Assembly: GCA_036320915.1 (NCBI GenBank)
Contig: JAXBDG010000010.1
Location: 1,488,001-1,552,000 of the forward strand
DNA from: Linnemannia elongata
Taxonomy: Eukaryota > Mortierellomycota > Mortierellomycetes > Mortierellales > Mortierellaceae
Direction of reading: 5' to 3'
Length of the DNA: 64,000 bases
The first letter of the stretch is position 1. Each line of letters opens with the position of its first letter. Below are positions 32,036-43,581 of the stretch, piece after piece. Position numbers and translations under genes: made by a program. The notes under the pieces were generated by a model. The model had not been told where the DNA came from. It saw only the letters and a list, made by a program, of their open reading frames with translations, and searched no databases.

Positions 32036-33841
32036 CTAAAAGAGATGGTCGAGGCTCGACTGGTCGGGCTCGGTGCTGGCAAGGAGGCGGTTGCGCAAGA
32101 CACCGCATCGGCTCTCGAGGATCGAAAGGAACCGGTTCATCTGGTGCGCGTTCATCTGAGAGACCATGTCCGAAAACTTGTTCTCATCCATGATCGCGTT
32201 GCCAGATAGTTTCTGCGCAACAGTTCCAGCAGCAGCAGTAGCAGGAGCAGGAACAGGGGAGGGAGCAAGGACGGGAGTCGGAGCTACGACGAGAGCGGGG
32301 ATCTCCTGCTGCTGCTCGGGTGCTTCCTGAACCTCCTCCATCTCCTCCTCACTATCGCTCGAGTGGACAGAGGGTGCGGGACAACCTTGGAGGGCCTGAG
32401 CCCTGCGGGTCATCTCCTGGATCAAAGAAGCCTCAATCGACGAAGGCTCCTCGGTAGAGACAATACCAGTCGCAATCGAAGCATTCTTAGCCTCGGCGGC
32501 CTGAGCCTGGACCTTGGCCTGGACTTGAACGTGGACCATGGCCAGAGCCTGGGCCTGAGCTTGAGCCTGCTGGGCAAGGTTGCCTCCCCAGTCACGGCGG
32601 CGGCGCGAGATCTTGGACTTGCGCATGGTGACAGGGCGGGCACGCTTGTGCAGCTTAGCGTAGAGGCCGCAGGCGTTGCAGATGGGCTCACCAGCATCGT
32701 TCTTGCGCCAGAGGGGGGTCTGCGTCTGCGAGCAGTTGGCGCACTCGATACCTTGCTTGGCGGTCATCAAGGGTGGGGTAATCTTTTGCTCCGCTGGGCG
32801 AAGAAGGGCCTCTGAGTACATCTTGGTCAAGGCAGGCAGAGAGACAGCGTTGCTGCTGCCTGAATCAGAATCGCTCTCAGACGACGATGACGAAGACTCA
32901 GCAGTCATTCCGTGGTTGGAAGGACGGGCATAGGGCATGGCGCCCATGCGAACATCAGCCAAGACGGTTGGCAGCTTGTGACGGACATTCAAGGGACGAT
33001 GAGCGCCATATTGCTTGTAGTACAATCCACAAGCGTTGCAGAGCGAGTGCCTGCGGTCGGGAGTCCTGCGCCAAAGAGGTGTCTGAGTAACATTGCAGTT
33101 AAAGCAGACCAGCTTGCGCGAAGACTTGGGAGCCTTGGGCGTGTTGCTTTCCTGACAGGATGACTCGGGGCTGGGCGAACGTTCAACATGAGCCGACGTG
33201 GTCGAAGAAGGAGACGGAGGTGCACTGATGGTATCCGAAGCTGCATCAGCCTTGTCCATATCTTCCTCCTGAGAAGCTGACTCCTCCTTCTGCATCTGAG
33301 AGAGATAGCGTGCAAGATTCTGAGCGTCCGACTGTTGAGTCCTGACCAACTGCTCCTGCTCCTCGCGGCGCTTCGCCTCCTCCAGCTGTTGTTGTTGCTG
33401 AAGCTGGGCATGTGCTTGAGTGGCGGTCTCCAACTGAGCCATGGCGGCAAAGTCCCATCGTTGCTGCTGAAGCTGCTGGTTGTAGGCCAGGTTCTGGGCG
33501 GCAAGATAGGCATGAAGAAGGGCTGCTTGACGAGCCGTTTCATTGGCTGACGACTTGACAGTGGCAGCAATGGCCTGCTCCTGAAGTGCCTGTTCAAAAG
33601 GAGAAGAGGCAGTCGAGGGAGCGGCAAAGTCGTTGAAGCAGTAGGCGTCCAGGTTGGGACTGTGTTGCTCCGAAGCCAAGGACTGGATGGAAAGGACGGG
33701 CGAGTTGGACCTGTCGGAGAAAGAAGAGTAGTCGAGGACATCCTGGGTGGAGAGGAGGGAGGAGTGGCTGTTGACCCAGGCGTCAGTTGCGTCGTTGGCC
33801 TGACCAGACGAGGCCGAGGCGGAGGAGTGAGCGGCAAACAT
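32036..33841 (-). CDS. Two-finger GATA-type transcription factor
   Basis: An intronless frame read from MFAAHSS gives 601 residues. An upstream in-frame ATG at 33913 adds 24 residues that look like translated leader. Two class IV zinc fingers are present: CX2C-X18-CX2C at about 245-270 (CFNC...CNAC) and CX2C-X17-CX2C at about 366-391 (CANC...CNAC), each with TPLWR and GLY. A basic KISRRRRDW follows finger 2. The region before finger 1 is Gln-rich with charged coiled-coil-like stretches, and an acidic patch (SDSEEEMEEVQE) lies toward the C terminus. Two-finger fungal GATA factors include iron regulators, but the Cys-rich inter-finger segment of the SreA/Urbs1 type is missing. The regulated pathway is therefore open: nitrogen, iron or light are all possible. 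Confidence 0.9.
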   Translation of the reverse strand: MFAAHSSASASSGQANDATDAWVNSHSSLLSTQDVLDYSSFSDRSNSPVLSIQSLASEQHSPNLDAYCFNDFAAPSTASSPFEQALQEQAIAATVKSSANETARQAALLHAYLAAQNLAYNQQLQQQRWDFAAMAQLETATQAHAQLQQQQQLEEAKRREEQEQLVRTQQSDAQNLARYLSQMQKEESASQEEDMDKADAASDTISAPPSPSSTTSAHVERSPSPESSCQESNTPKAPKSSRKLVCFNCNVTQTPLWRRTPDRRHSLCNACGLYYKQYGAHRPLNVRHKLPTVLADVRMGAMPYARPSNHGMTAESSSSSSESDSDSGSSNAVSLPALTKMYSEALLRPAEQKITPPLMTAKQGIECANCSQTQTPLWRKNDAGEPICNACGLYAKLHKRARPVTMRKSKISRRRRDWGGNLAQQAQAQAQALAMVHVQVQAKVQAQAAEAKNASIATGIVSTEEPSSIEASLIQEMTRRAQALQGCPAPSVHSSDSEEEMEEVQEAPEQQQEIPALVVAPTPVLAPSPVPAPATAAAGTVAQKLSGNAIMDENKFSDMVSQMNAHQMNRFLSILESRCGVLRNRLLASTEPDQSSLDHLF

Positions 33842-34902
33842 GTGGAAGGAAAGTAACGTGATCTCTCGGGTGAGATGTAAGGGGAGAAAATTGATATTAA
33901 GAGTGTTTTTCACACTCGACTCGGGAGAGCAAAGAAAAAAAAAGGAGGGAAGGCGGATAATGAGATTGGGGTGGTTGAGAAAGCGGGGCGATAAGCGTCG
34001 TATGTGTTGGTTGAAACGCTGGGTTGTAGGGTAAAATGAAAAGGGGGGCAGACGAAGGGTTGAAGTGTTGTGTTGGTTGTGTGTTAAAATGGCGACTGTT
34101 GCTGTTGCGGGTTCGGATATGTAAGAAGTATAGTTTAAAAGGTGTTTTCTGCTGTGTACTCAGCGCTGGATCAGTCAACCTCGCGGCCAACGTGGCCACC
34201 GGAGGTAAGGTAGAAGTATGCCATTGTGAATAAAAATAAAAAAAGAAAAAAAAAAGAGTGAGGAGTAAAAGGGATCAACTAGAGTGCCTGTCGGTTAGGG
34301 TCTAGTGAAAGGGGTGTTGTTGTTGGTGGGAGAGATGAATAAAAAAAAAAAAGAGTGAAGAAAAGAGTTGTGAACAAGCGCGTGCTTATAAGATCGAGCG
34401 GGACAAAGAGAGCTGTTCTCTGGTGCGCAGTGATAGTTGCTGTTTTCCCCTGGCGGTCTTTCTGTCGATAGAAATCCAAGAGGGAGGGAGAAGGGGAGGT
34501 GGAGTGCACCAAAGGGGAGAATCCTGGTGGAGAGGATGGGTGAGAGGAGGATAAGATGAAGAGAAAGAAAAAAGAGAGAGAGAGGAGAGAAGAGAAAAGA
34601 AGAAGAGACAAAACGAGTCAGGTTCGACCAAAGACTAAAGGGAAAAATGGCGTAAGATTGGGTCAACGTACGGCCCTTTTTTACATTCACGAAATACGTA
34701 CAAGAATCGATTCATACTCTCTCACTATTCATCCATACACTCCCTTCCACACCCCACCCACTCGTTTCATATCAAATTCTACTCACTCCATTCCTCTCCC
34801 ACTACACACAAGACCCACATGTCAACTTCAATCCCCTTGCCCTTTTTCTTATCAAGGTTCAGCCAGAAAACAGAGGCGAAAAAAAAAGGGCAAAAATATT
34901 TT
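33842..34902. other. Upstream region of GATA gene / downstream of DUF1308 gene
   Basis: Contains the GATA-gene promoter and leader, short A runs near 34236-34255 and 34340, and a GA-rich tract at about 34480-34615. No gene recognised. Confidence 0.45.
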
Positions 34903-37032
34903 TTATTTCTCTCCTCTCCTCAATTGGTGCGGGTCCGGGACAAGTTTGGCCTCTGCTAACGATCGAGCTCCGTGGAACCACACACTCATTTCACTCGGCA
35001 CCTGTCCAGTCCTAGTCACCGTCCGGTATCCCAGTGCATTAGCCGTCAAAATAGTCGATCGAGCATTCGACGCCGTCAAAAAGATCTTGGAGTGCAGCTC
35101 GTTCATATTGATATCCTTCCGCTTCATCCCTGCTGTTGGTGATCCTGGCATGGTGGATGGTGCCGACATAGACCAAGACGGGCTGCCAGGGCGGGATGAA
35201 CCTTCCGCTTCCTCTTCGACTTCCAATTCGGCCTCCTCTGTCGTCGTTTTTGTTGCTGTTGTAGCCTCCGAGATTTTGATAGTCTCAATGCTGGCCGGGT
35301 CAAGAATATCCTCAATGACTTCTATCCGAGGTGGTCCGCTAGCAAATATACCGTACTGCTGTGCCCAATCCGATCCTCGGACCCATCTCTCTCGAATCCC
35401 GATCTCATCCTCCTCACCTCCACCCTCTCCGTCCTTTCCCGGCACTGCTGCTGATGATGCAAAGGCCCTGGACGCTAACCGTGCAGCCTCACGAGGGTCA
35501 TGAATCATCACACGACCTCGCCACTTTTCCTCCGATCCGCCAATAACGCTCAGAATAGCCTTGAAGCGCGTGGCCGCCGTACGGGTCATCACCAACCTTT
35601 CCCGTCCCTCAAAGATCTTGGCAAACAGAGGCAATAATGGCTGATCGTGTTCCTGCTGCGCCTGAAGGACAAGTGGTGGAGATGTAAAAAGGGTGGGGTC
35701 CGGTCGAACCGTGTGGCACAGAAAACTGCTGAGGGCCATCATAGTAGTGATGTCGAGGTGCAGCGTCTTTGAAAAGAGAACCATATCATCGACAGATTGC
35801 GGGATCGAGAAGGGCGCGAATGTTTCGTCCATGGGTGTTGTTGATGCCGAGTTTGTTGTCGCATCCAAATCGACTGGTCCAAAGTGGACGTTGACAGGAA
35901 ATACCTCCACAATCCCACTCTCGATCGATTGTGCGACGCTGCCTGTGCGGACCGACTTTTGGATCATCTCCTCCAGTGGGATCGATTCTTCTGGAAGGAT
36001 TCCCGCAAATTGAAGTGTCACTTGGGGGCGGTGCGTGTAATGGAGCCGATTTTGATCCGCCGCAAGCACCAGACTGCGGGTCAACAGAACCATGTCGGCA
36101 TGGGTGTCCTTGCTCACATGGATAGGCTTGACCGCACGACGACGGCCGCCGCTGTTGCCTTGTGTGGTCGATCCATGATTACCGCCGTCATCCGTGTCGT
36201 CGTCGCTGTCCTGATTCTCCTCATTCTCACTGCTCTCCTCGCTCTCTTCCTCCTCATCGTCACTATCATCCTCCATACCAGCGTACTCGTGCACAAGGGT
36301 CTTGACACTACCAGCGTTGATCCTGAGCCAGCTCTTCCCATGGTCCGCAACTAGATCGATCTTGACCTGAAAAGTCAGTTCATTCGTAAGTCCCGTCGAC
36401 AATGGCTCCGAGGTTGAGAGTGTCATGATATTTGGTCCTGGCTTTCCTGTCGATGCCTTGGAAGCTGACTGTCCCTGTTTCCGATGCTGTTTGCCCTGTG
36501 GTTTTGTTGGAGCTGTTGGTAATGGAAGGGCCCTGAACTTTTCCGATGGTTCGATGATGGTGTAAGGGTCCAGCACATACTTGAACGTCCTGTTGACCGC
36601 GACAGGGTTCTTGCTGTTGACTAATGCCGCCACTAGAGATTTGAGATAGGGAACGTTTGACGCGCCCATCTGTGCAGGCTTGATCTCATCCGCTGGAGTC
36701 GACGCCACCTATTATAAAACATAGTAGAGCGCGATTATGTGTAGGCGACAATAAGGATGCGTGTGAAAAGAAGGTATTCTCGTCAATTGGCTGTTATGGT
36801 GTCGTGTGCCTAAGTTATACAGGCGTTGTTGTCAACTTCCAGAAAAGAGCACGGTTATGAGTTTCCTCCATTCTACCTTAGTGAGGAACTTTTGTTCAGC
36901 CAGGAGGACGGATGTCATTGCCTGGAGGCCGTCGACATCGAGTGTTGGGTTTTGTTGTTTCCATTGATCGAGGCTGGCTGCGATGTCGTTGCATTCCTGG
37001 AGCAGTGATTGTGCTCGTTGCAAGAGTTCCAT
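34903..37032 (-). CDS. DUF1308 (UPF0415, C7orf25-like) protein
   Basis: Two exons, 37032-36877 and 36708-34903 (168-bp intron, GTAGAA...TAG, phase 0), give 653 residues. The N-terminal helix MELLQRAQSLL and LLAEQKFLTKV match the helical start of human C7orf25. Later blocks also correspond: VKIDLVADHGKSWLRI, LDITTMMALSSF, ATRFKAILSVIGG and the C-terminal SKIFLTASNARSTILTANALGYRTVTR. Fungal additions are an acidic, Ser-rich insertion (about 195-230) and a Lys/Ser-rich linker near 130-150. The conserved C-terminal part resembles a PIN-like fold with spaced acidic residues, but I cannot confirm catalytic residues. Cellular role is not established. Confidence 0.82.
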
Positions 37033-37448
37033 TGTCGGTCAAGTTCAGGGGGGGTGTACGTGTGTGTGTAAGAGAGAGGGGGAGGAAATATGACAAGGAA
37101 ATAAAATGGTGGACCGTGAGGCTTCAGTGATCAGTTATGAACAATTGATATCACTGACTGATGGAACAACGCAGAAGGATTAGTTTGCGACGCAGCCAAC
37201 CTTGTCTTAGATCAAAAGTAGCGGCGCGGAATGTGTCCTTTTCATGCGTTTTTTTTTTCTTATTTTATTATTTTTTCTTACTTCATTACATGCCTTCTTC
37301 CCAAAGGGCCAAAAAGAGAAACAAGGACATGCAATGGAAAAACGAGAAGCAAAAAAACGTACAAAAAAAAGGCGAGGTGGGTCAGGAGAAAAGGGACATC
37401 ATAATCCCCATCTCGCTCCTCTTTCTATCCATTTCATAATCTCTTTCT
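37033..37448. other. Intergenic, DUF1308 gene to methyltransferase
   Basis: The DUF1308 promoter region and the methyltransferase 3' end. Contains T-rich and A-rich short runs only. Confidence 0.45.
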
Positions 37449-38204
37449 TTACTGAGCTGGTGACAATGGTTTCCTGCCATAGACTGCATAGACAACCTGG
37501 TGCGAACGATAATCCTTTGTTTCCTTGTGCATCGCTTGCACAACCTCCTGTACCACCGTCTCGCTGCAGTTTGCTGCCTTGGCCAGATGAGGGCGCACCG
37601 TCTCCAGGATCGCAAACATGTTCATCTGCCACAACTGTCCCACCTTGCCACCCCAGTCGCCAACAGGGATACAATACTCCTTCACATGCACATCCGTGAA
37701 TCCTGCAGCAACCATCAATCTATCCAGCGAACGGACAATCGACGGATCCACGCTCCGAGTCGCCATCGACAGGCGCAAGTGCTCAAAGACAACGTTCGTC
37801 TGGGGTCCGGCATTTTGAATTGTAATGTCAGACTCAACACACTCGTAGTATCCGCCGGGCTTGAGGATGCGGAAGGCCTCCTTCATGGCTTGTTGCCAGT
37901 TCTCAAACGTCAGGCCGCAAGTGACATTGCGCTGGTAGACCACGTCAAAGGTACCGTCAGGCTGAGAGACACCTTTCAGAAAATCCTCATTGTAAAAGTT
38001 GCAGTTGCGTGGAAAAATCGCGGTCGGGTAGACGGCAGAAATGTCAACACCGACAAAGTTGATCGTCGACATTTCAGTAGCCATATCCTATGGAACGTCG
38101 ATAGCATTCAGGAAATGGACCAAGTAATAAGGAAGTTAGAAACTGTGTGTGTTTCGTGTTGTTGCACATGTCATAGGCGAGAATAGTCGCTCTCATTCTC
38201 TCAT

Positions 38205-38255
<51 letters not shown>

Positions 38256-41200
38256 GCACATTGTGCTATCGTGGCAGACTAATCAGAAAAACACAAAGAA
38301 AAAACTGCCTCAATTTGAGCCCTCTCAAGTCTCCACTGCGTGTGTAGGTGGTTCACTGAACGGAATGGCGCGTGCAGAGCATGTTTCCCTCCTTCACAGT
38401 CCTTCCATTTCGCATGAGACAGAGCAAGAGGGAAAAAAAGAGGGCGAAAAGTGGAAACGCCTATCGGCATTATAATCAGAGAGCAGGTGTTTATCGCTCG
38501 GACCAAAACACAATTACTTGTTCATTTTAAAATGAAACGCAACTCTGCAAGGCCACGGCATTGCACGCGCAAACAGAGTGAATTATAGGAAAAGGAGGAG
38601 GAAAGTGGCGTGAGCCATACAACAGAAAAAAAAATGAGGGTGTGAGGACTAGCGTGAGTGCGAGTTGGAAAGGGTGGGCTGGAGGGAGGGAGGCTAACAG
38701 GAGTGAATTGCTGTTCGCCAGTGGTTTGGTATTGAATAAACGCTTCAAATTAGGGTTGTATGGATGGTACGTGAATGTGTGTGTGTGTGTATGAGTGATT
38801 TGCCTTTAAGCATTGGGCGCGTGTGTTGTTAACAATCGGCTTAGTAACCGCATATTTTTCATACGCCAAGCAGGCGATGCCCAAGAGGACTAGGCGTTGA
38901 AAACAGCGGGAACCCAAAACATGGTCAAGAAGAACTCTGGTAGGTTTGGATTATGGCCGCGCTATCGTGGTGATAACACATGAAAGTGAAGAGGAGGAGA
39001 GAGTGTCCACCAGCCCTGAACAGGGTCCTTTCTCTTTTCTCCAACTGTAATCACCCTCAGCTTGATCACGCTGACAAGCGACAAAAACAAGCCGTGCTTT
39101 GTTTTTTGTGGGTGTGAACATCAACCTCCCTATTGTCCCATAAGCTACAGTGACAGCCGGATGCCGAGTGGCAACCAGCCCTTCGCACGTGTTCACACGG
39201 GATGTTTTCTCCTTTGGCACGGCCCACCTCTCTCCCACACGCAAATTCCATTGCCTTTTAGCCACATCACATCAAAATGCCGCTTCGCTTTTGTTGTCTA
39301 TCTCGTGTCCACATATGCTCCAAGTGTACCGACAGACAAAAAAGAAATGAGCGCTCGGTCAACAAAGCTCTGTGCTGCCCATCAAGTAATAAAGATACAT
39401 ATGTCCCTCCACGACTTCGCTTCAAGTAGCCCTGTTCAATACCGCGTCAGTTTAGACGGTAACGTACCATTGTCCAAGTAGCAGGCCCGCATCCAAACTC
39501 CATGACACGTCCGTTCGGAGGGATGGGAACGTGAATGTTCTTTTCCAAGGCGGCTTTGAATATGTAATGCTGCGTGTGGAGTCTACATGAGTGAGCAGAG
39601 ACATAAAAAAAAAGAGCGAGAAGCATGTGGTGAGTTGCATTGCGTTTCCCCCCCCCCCTTTTGCGATCGATAGTAGTTCATCGTTGGTGCGACGAAGCAT
39701 GAGACTACATGACCAAGCATGAGACACACACGATGGAGTAGCCATAGTTTCCATCCATTGCGCACCAATGTTACTTGTGTGAAGGTATAGTTATATGTAT
39801 GTGTGTGCAAGATGTGTTTGCTACTTTGCTGGTGTTGCTTGTCGCTCTCACCCGACAGATTACTGGTCCAATGCAAAATTAAAAAAAAAAAAAAATACTC
39901 TCAAAGACAGCTTCATTCCCTGACCTCGTATTTTTTTTTTTTTTTTTTTTTTTTTGCTGCATTTATGAATAGGATTGTTGCCCTGGAACCAAACTATAAT
40001 CTGTTTATTCCACCAAGTTGCGGGCGCAAGAAAGTGGGGTGAAACGAAAACAAGGGCACAAACCAACATCCTGTACAGCGAACAAATAGAAAGTAAAGAA
40101 AGGTAGAATATTTTGTAGACCCAGCCGATGTCATTTCACCGACCACTACCCCCAAAAAACCCCACTTGCATCCATCGCTATCAATCGATCGCAGTTTACT
40201 GTTTTATCCATGAAATCAAATCGGCAACACCTTCCTGCTCCATCCCGCATGCGTGTGAAATATGGATGTGTCTGTGTTCAGTCGTGAAAACGAGGACCGT
40301 CTCGTTAGACACCCAATAATCCATACAACATTTAAAGTAACACTGAGAGATCCGCCTCATTAATTTGCAGGCAAATGAACGAGCATATGGCAGCTTGCCT
40401 TGGTTACTTCTATTGCAATGCGTATCAATTTGACCATTTGATAAGGCAATATAATGGTATGCCATTCAATGTCAACCCCATGAACACAAACAAAAACAAA
40501 AGCAGGAAGGCCAAAGAATGCATGCCCATTTTTTTTGCTCGTGCGCGATTGAGTCGAGCATAGCACAAACTCAATAGAAAAATAGGGGCACAAAATAATG
40601 CATTGCATGAGATGTTTGTGTAGTGGGTCGTCTTTTTGGCCCTTCTCCGTTTCTCCCGCGCTTGTGCATGCTTTGACCACCACCTACTCCATCGATCCTG
40701 TCTATTACATACTCCCTTGCTCATCCCACCCACTTCTCCCAAAGCAATTGAGAATGTCACCGCTCACTCGATGGCCACTGCGATGTTGACACGCAATAAC
40801 CATCAACGCGTGAAGCGAAACCCAGCAACGTACACACCCGGTCAAGAAGAAAGAGAAAAAAAAGAAGCTGGGATGATCGAATTTCTACCATGACGTTTTT
40901 TTTTTCCTCTTTCCTCTCACTCCCAACAAACAACACACCTCTGTCCGAGTCCGGGAACGGGAGAAAAAATTGTCAAGAAGAAGCAGGGGTGGGTGGGTGG
41001 GTGAAGGCCGATGGAAGGATTCGGACGCGCTGTTTCATTTGAACTCGTTGGTATTCCATTGATCGAGCTGGAGATGAGGGAAGGGAGGCAAAGAGCGAAA
41101 GGAGGCAAGGGGAGGTGCAAGGGGATGGAATTGAGCGGGGGGAGGGGGAGATTTGCCGTGTGGTATAAGGAAGAAGGGGAAGAGGAGGAGGCAGACGGGT

Positions 41201-41749
41201 CGAAGGAAGAGGTGTTTGTTGTTTGTTGCTGGTTTGTTTGTTTGTTTGTTGTGTTTTGTTTGTTTGGTATGTACCTGTCTACTTCTTCAGAGTCGTTGGG
41301 CAGCATGTAGAGGCTGGAGGTCTTGTGGTATCGACGTCCGTGATAGTAGTTGTATTCGTCGTCGCCGCTGACTTCTTCCTCGGCGTGGGGTGGCAAATGT
41401 TGAGCGCTGCCATGGACGCTGTTGTGGGAGGAAGAACCTCTGCTTGAGGTTGATTCAATTGTCCTGTTGGACGAGCGTCTTCTGTTCAAAGCTGTTCGTT
41501 GGATTGGGGATGTTTTTAGGGGGGGATAGAAAGGGAGTGAGCGTAAGCAAAACCGGGTTCGAATGGCTTCTCTCTGTTGGATCGTGGCGATAGCACAGAA
41601 AAAGATAAAAAAAAAAATAAAAATAACGAGACCCCAGGGGTGTTGATGTTGAAGATCATACCGGATGGATTCGAGGTGTGAGATGTATGGTGAGGACCAG
41701 AGGACGAGTCTCTACCTGCTGTACGGGAGGACGACTGAGTGGTTCCCAT
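37449..41749 (-). CDS. Class I SAM-dependent methyltransferase with kilobase introns
   Basis: Four exons: 41749-41662, 41491-41275, 39582-39468 and 38087-37449. All joins are in phase and give 352 residues. The N terminus MGTTQSSS fits N-myristoylation (Gly2, Ser6), and about 80 Ser-rich residues follow. Exon 2 ends in LPNDSEEVDR, the lead-in typical of this fungal family. Exon 3 supplies LHTQHYIF and SAM motif I (EFGCGPATW). Exon 4 continues with GVDIS (acidic loop), FDVVYQRNV, LKPGGYYECVE and the C-terminal Rossmann helices. Exon 4 alone would lack the SAM loop, so the distant exon 3 is needed. Introns are 170, 1692 and 1380 bp. LaeA-type and lipid methyltransferases share this fold; the substrate is unknown. 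Confidence 0.8.
38196..38254. repeat. (CT)n microsatellite in methyltransferase intron 3
   Basis: About 60 bp of CT repeat, a few interruptions, inside the 1380-bp intron. Confidence 0.9.
39931..39955. repeat. Poly(T) tract, 25 bp, in methyltransferase intron 2
   Basis: 25 T; a poly(A) run of about 15 lies 35 bp to its left, so the two form an imperfect inverted homopolymer pair. Confidence 0.9.
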
Positions 41750-42058
41750 AGCAAACTTGTTGTTGTTGGATAAAAAAGTGAGTGTTGTGGGGTTGGAAGT
41801 AAGAGTGTGAAAAAGTGGGAGAACGAAGAAAGAAATAAGAAGGGTACAAAAACACCAAGAATAAATTGGACGTAATAAAAACTGAACGGAGCGAGAGTGT
41901 CAACCAGTGTAACAAGTATATAAGTGCAAGTTGGGACGATGAAGAGAGTGAGATGAGGATGAGGATGAGTTGATGGAGAACGCAAAAAAAGAGAGGGCAG
42001 TGAATTGTCGGAGTGAAAGTGAGAAGGAGAATGCGATGAGAATGCAATGAACAGAACC

Positions 42059-42077
42059 AAAAAAAAAAAAAAAAAAG
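42059..42077. repeat. Poly(A) tract, 19 bp
   Basis: Run of 19 A upstream of the methyltransferase start, adjoining the purine tract. Confidence 0.9.
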
Positions 42078-42129
42078 CAAAAACACAAAAGTGTCGGAGA
42101 TGAGTGAAAGGGAGAGTTGTATGTGGGTT

Positions 42130-42905
42130 AAGTGGTGTGGAGGGTGGAGGGTGGAGGGAGGGGAGAAGAGCTTTGGGTTAAAGAAGAGGAGGGAGCTGGA
42201 AATAGGGAAGAAGAGAAGAAGGGAAGGGAAAAGGGTAAGGAAGGGGAAAAGGAGGTGAAGATAATGGAAGAGATGAAGGAAGAAAAGACGAGGAGAGGAG
42301 GACTAGGAGGGTCGGGAAAGAAGGGGAGGTGGAGGAGGAGTGGTTGGATGGAGAGAGAAGTGGAGGTGAGTGAGAGAGACAGCGAGTGACAGAGAGGAAT
42401 TGAAATGGAGGGAAAGAAAGAAAGAAGGAAAGGAAGGGAAGAAGGCGAGGGTTGGAAGGGTGAGGGCGTACAAAGGAACACAGGAAAAAAGGGAGGGAGA
42501 GAAGATGGTTCGTTATGGTTTGGTCGAAGAGGTAGATGAGGGAGATGAGGGAGAGGACGATGAGGGATTGGATTGGTCGTAAGGGTTATTCGCGGTGGAG
42601 AAGAGTGAGGGAAGGGTGAAGTAGCTCGTTCTATATTTTCCCTGTCCGCCTGCAGACACAAAGAAAAAAACGAAAAATGAGAGAAAGGATAATCTAAATA
42701 CTTTTTTGCTATGCAGCAAATGGAGAGAGACGGAGGGAGGAGGATGAGGAGGAGGAAGAAGAAAGAAAGAAAGAAACGAAGAAAAGGAGAGTAGGAGGAA
42801 AAAGGGAGGGAAGGAAGAACAAGAAACAGAAAAGAAAGAAGAGAAGAGAAGAGAGAAAAGAGAAAAGAGAAAGAGAAAAGAAAGAAAAGAAAAAGAGAGC
42901 GATGG
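42130..42905. repeat. Long polypurine (GA-rich) tract
   Basis: Close to 780 bp in which the plus strand is overwhelmingly G and A, in short units such as GAAAG, GGAAG and GAAGAG. A mostly non-purine patch occurs around 42570-42720. Strand asymmetry of this length can form triplex structure. It lies upstream of the methyltransferase. Open frames on the minus strand are Ser/Pro/Phe artefacts of CT-rich composition. Confidence 0.85.
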
Positions 42906-43531
42906 GATCAAAGGACAATCGAAAGGGTGGTAAGACTGTCATTCTTCCTTCTTCTCCCTTCCTCCTTCCCTCTTCTCATCGCCTCTGTTTGCTACGGTGC
43001 TTCATGCCTTGCGTAGTGCGTAGTGCTGAGGGGATGGGGCTGTATGAAGGAGGCGAAATGACATCCATCCCTGTTTACCTTCTTTGCCTATTATTCAACG
43101 ACTCAATTCATTTCTCAAAACTACTGAATGGATGGGATGAGCGATGCTCTCGCGGATGCATATAGGTATATATACGATGGTGGTAATGGTGATGACGATG
43201 ATGTCGAGTCCGTATGGATGCCATGGCCGGATGGCGGTTATTGAATGTTACAGAATATGCTGCTGCATCGACTCAATATTAGTTATGCCTTCTCCAATGT
43301 ACTTGCCTTACTTGCGCTTGCTTGCACCGATAGTCATAGCCCAATGGTAGGATTTACCATTTGAACTACCATATACATGCGCGCCCAAACAAACAAGCAA
43401 AAAAAAACAAAAAAACGCGCGCGCGTAATTGAATACAAAGGCATTGCTTCCTTCTCGCTAGCCACTGAATACACCATTTACCGCCAGGCCATTTCAACTC
43501 CTCTCACTCTCTTTCTCTTTCTCTTTCTCTA

Positions 43532-43532
<1 letters not shown>

Positions 43533-43570
<38 letters not shown>

Positions 43571-43581
43571 CTCTCTCTCTC
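43533..43581. repeat. (CA)n-(CT)n microsatellite
   Basis: About 17 CA units followed by about seven CT units. Confidence 0.9.

Noticed and set aside
37449..38087. Methyltransferase as an N-terminally truncated pseudogene
   Set aside because: An in-phase exon with the missing SAM motif was found 1.4 kb upstream, and two further exons complete the N terminus.
41545..41575. tRNA T-loop-like GGGTTCGAATGG
   Set aside because: Lies in an intron of the methyltransferase with no matching acceptor stem or A box at the right distance.
41900..42911. Minus-strand Ser/Pro/Phe-rich frames upstream of the methyltransferase
   Set aside because: Composition artefact of the polypurine tract and CT-rich leader.
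43330..43375. tRNA-like A box (TAGCCCAATGG)
   Set aside because: No B box and no acceptor or anticodon stem could be formed nearby.
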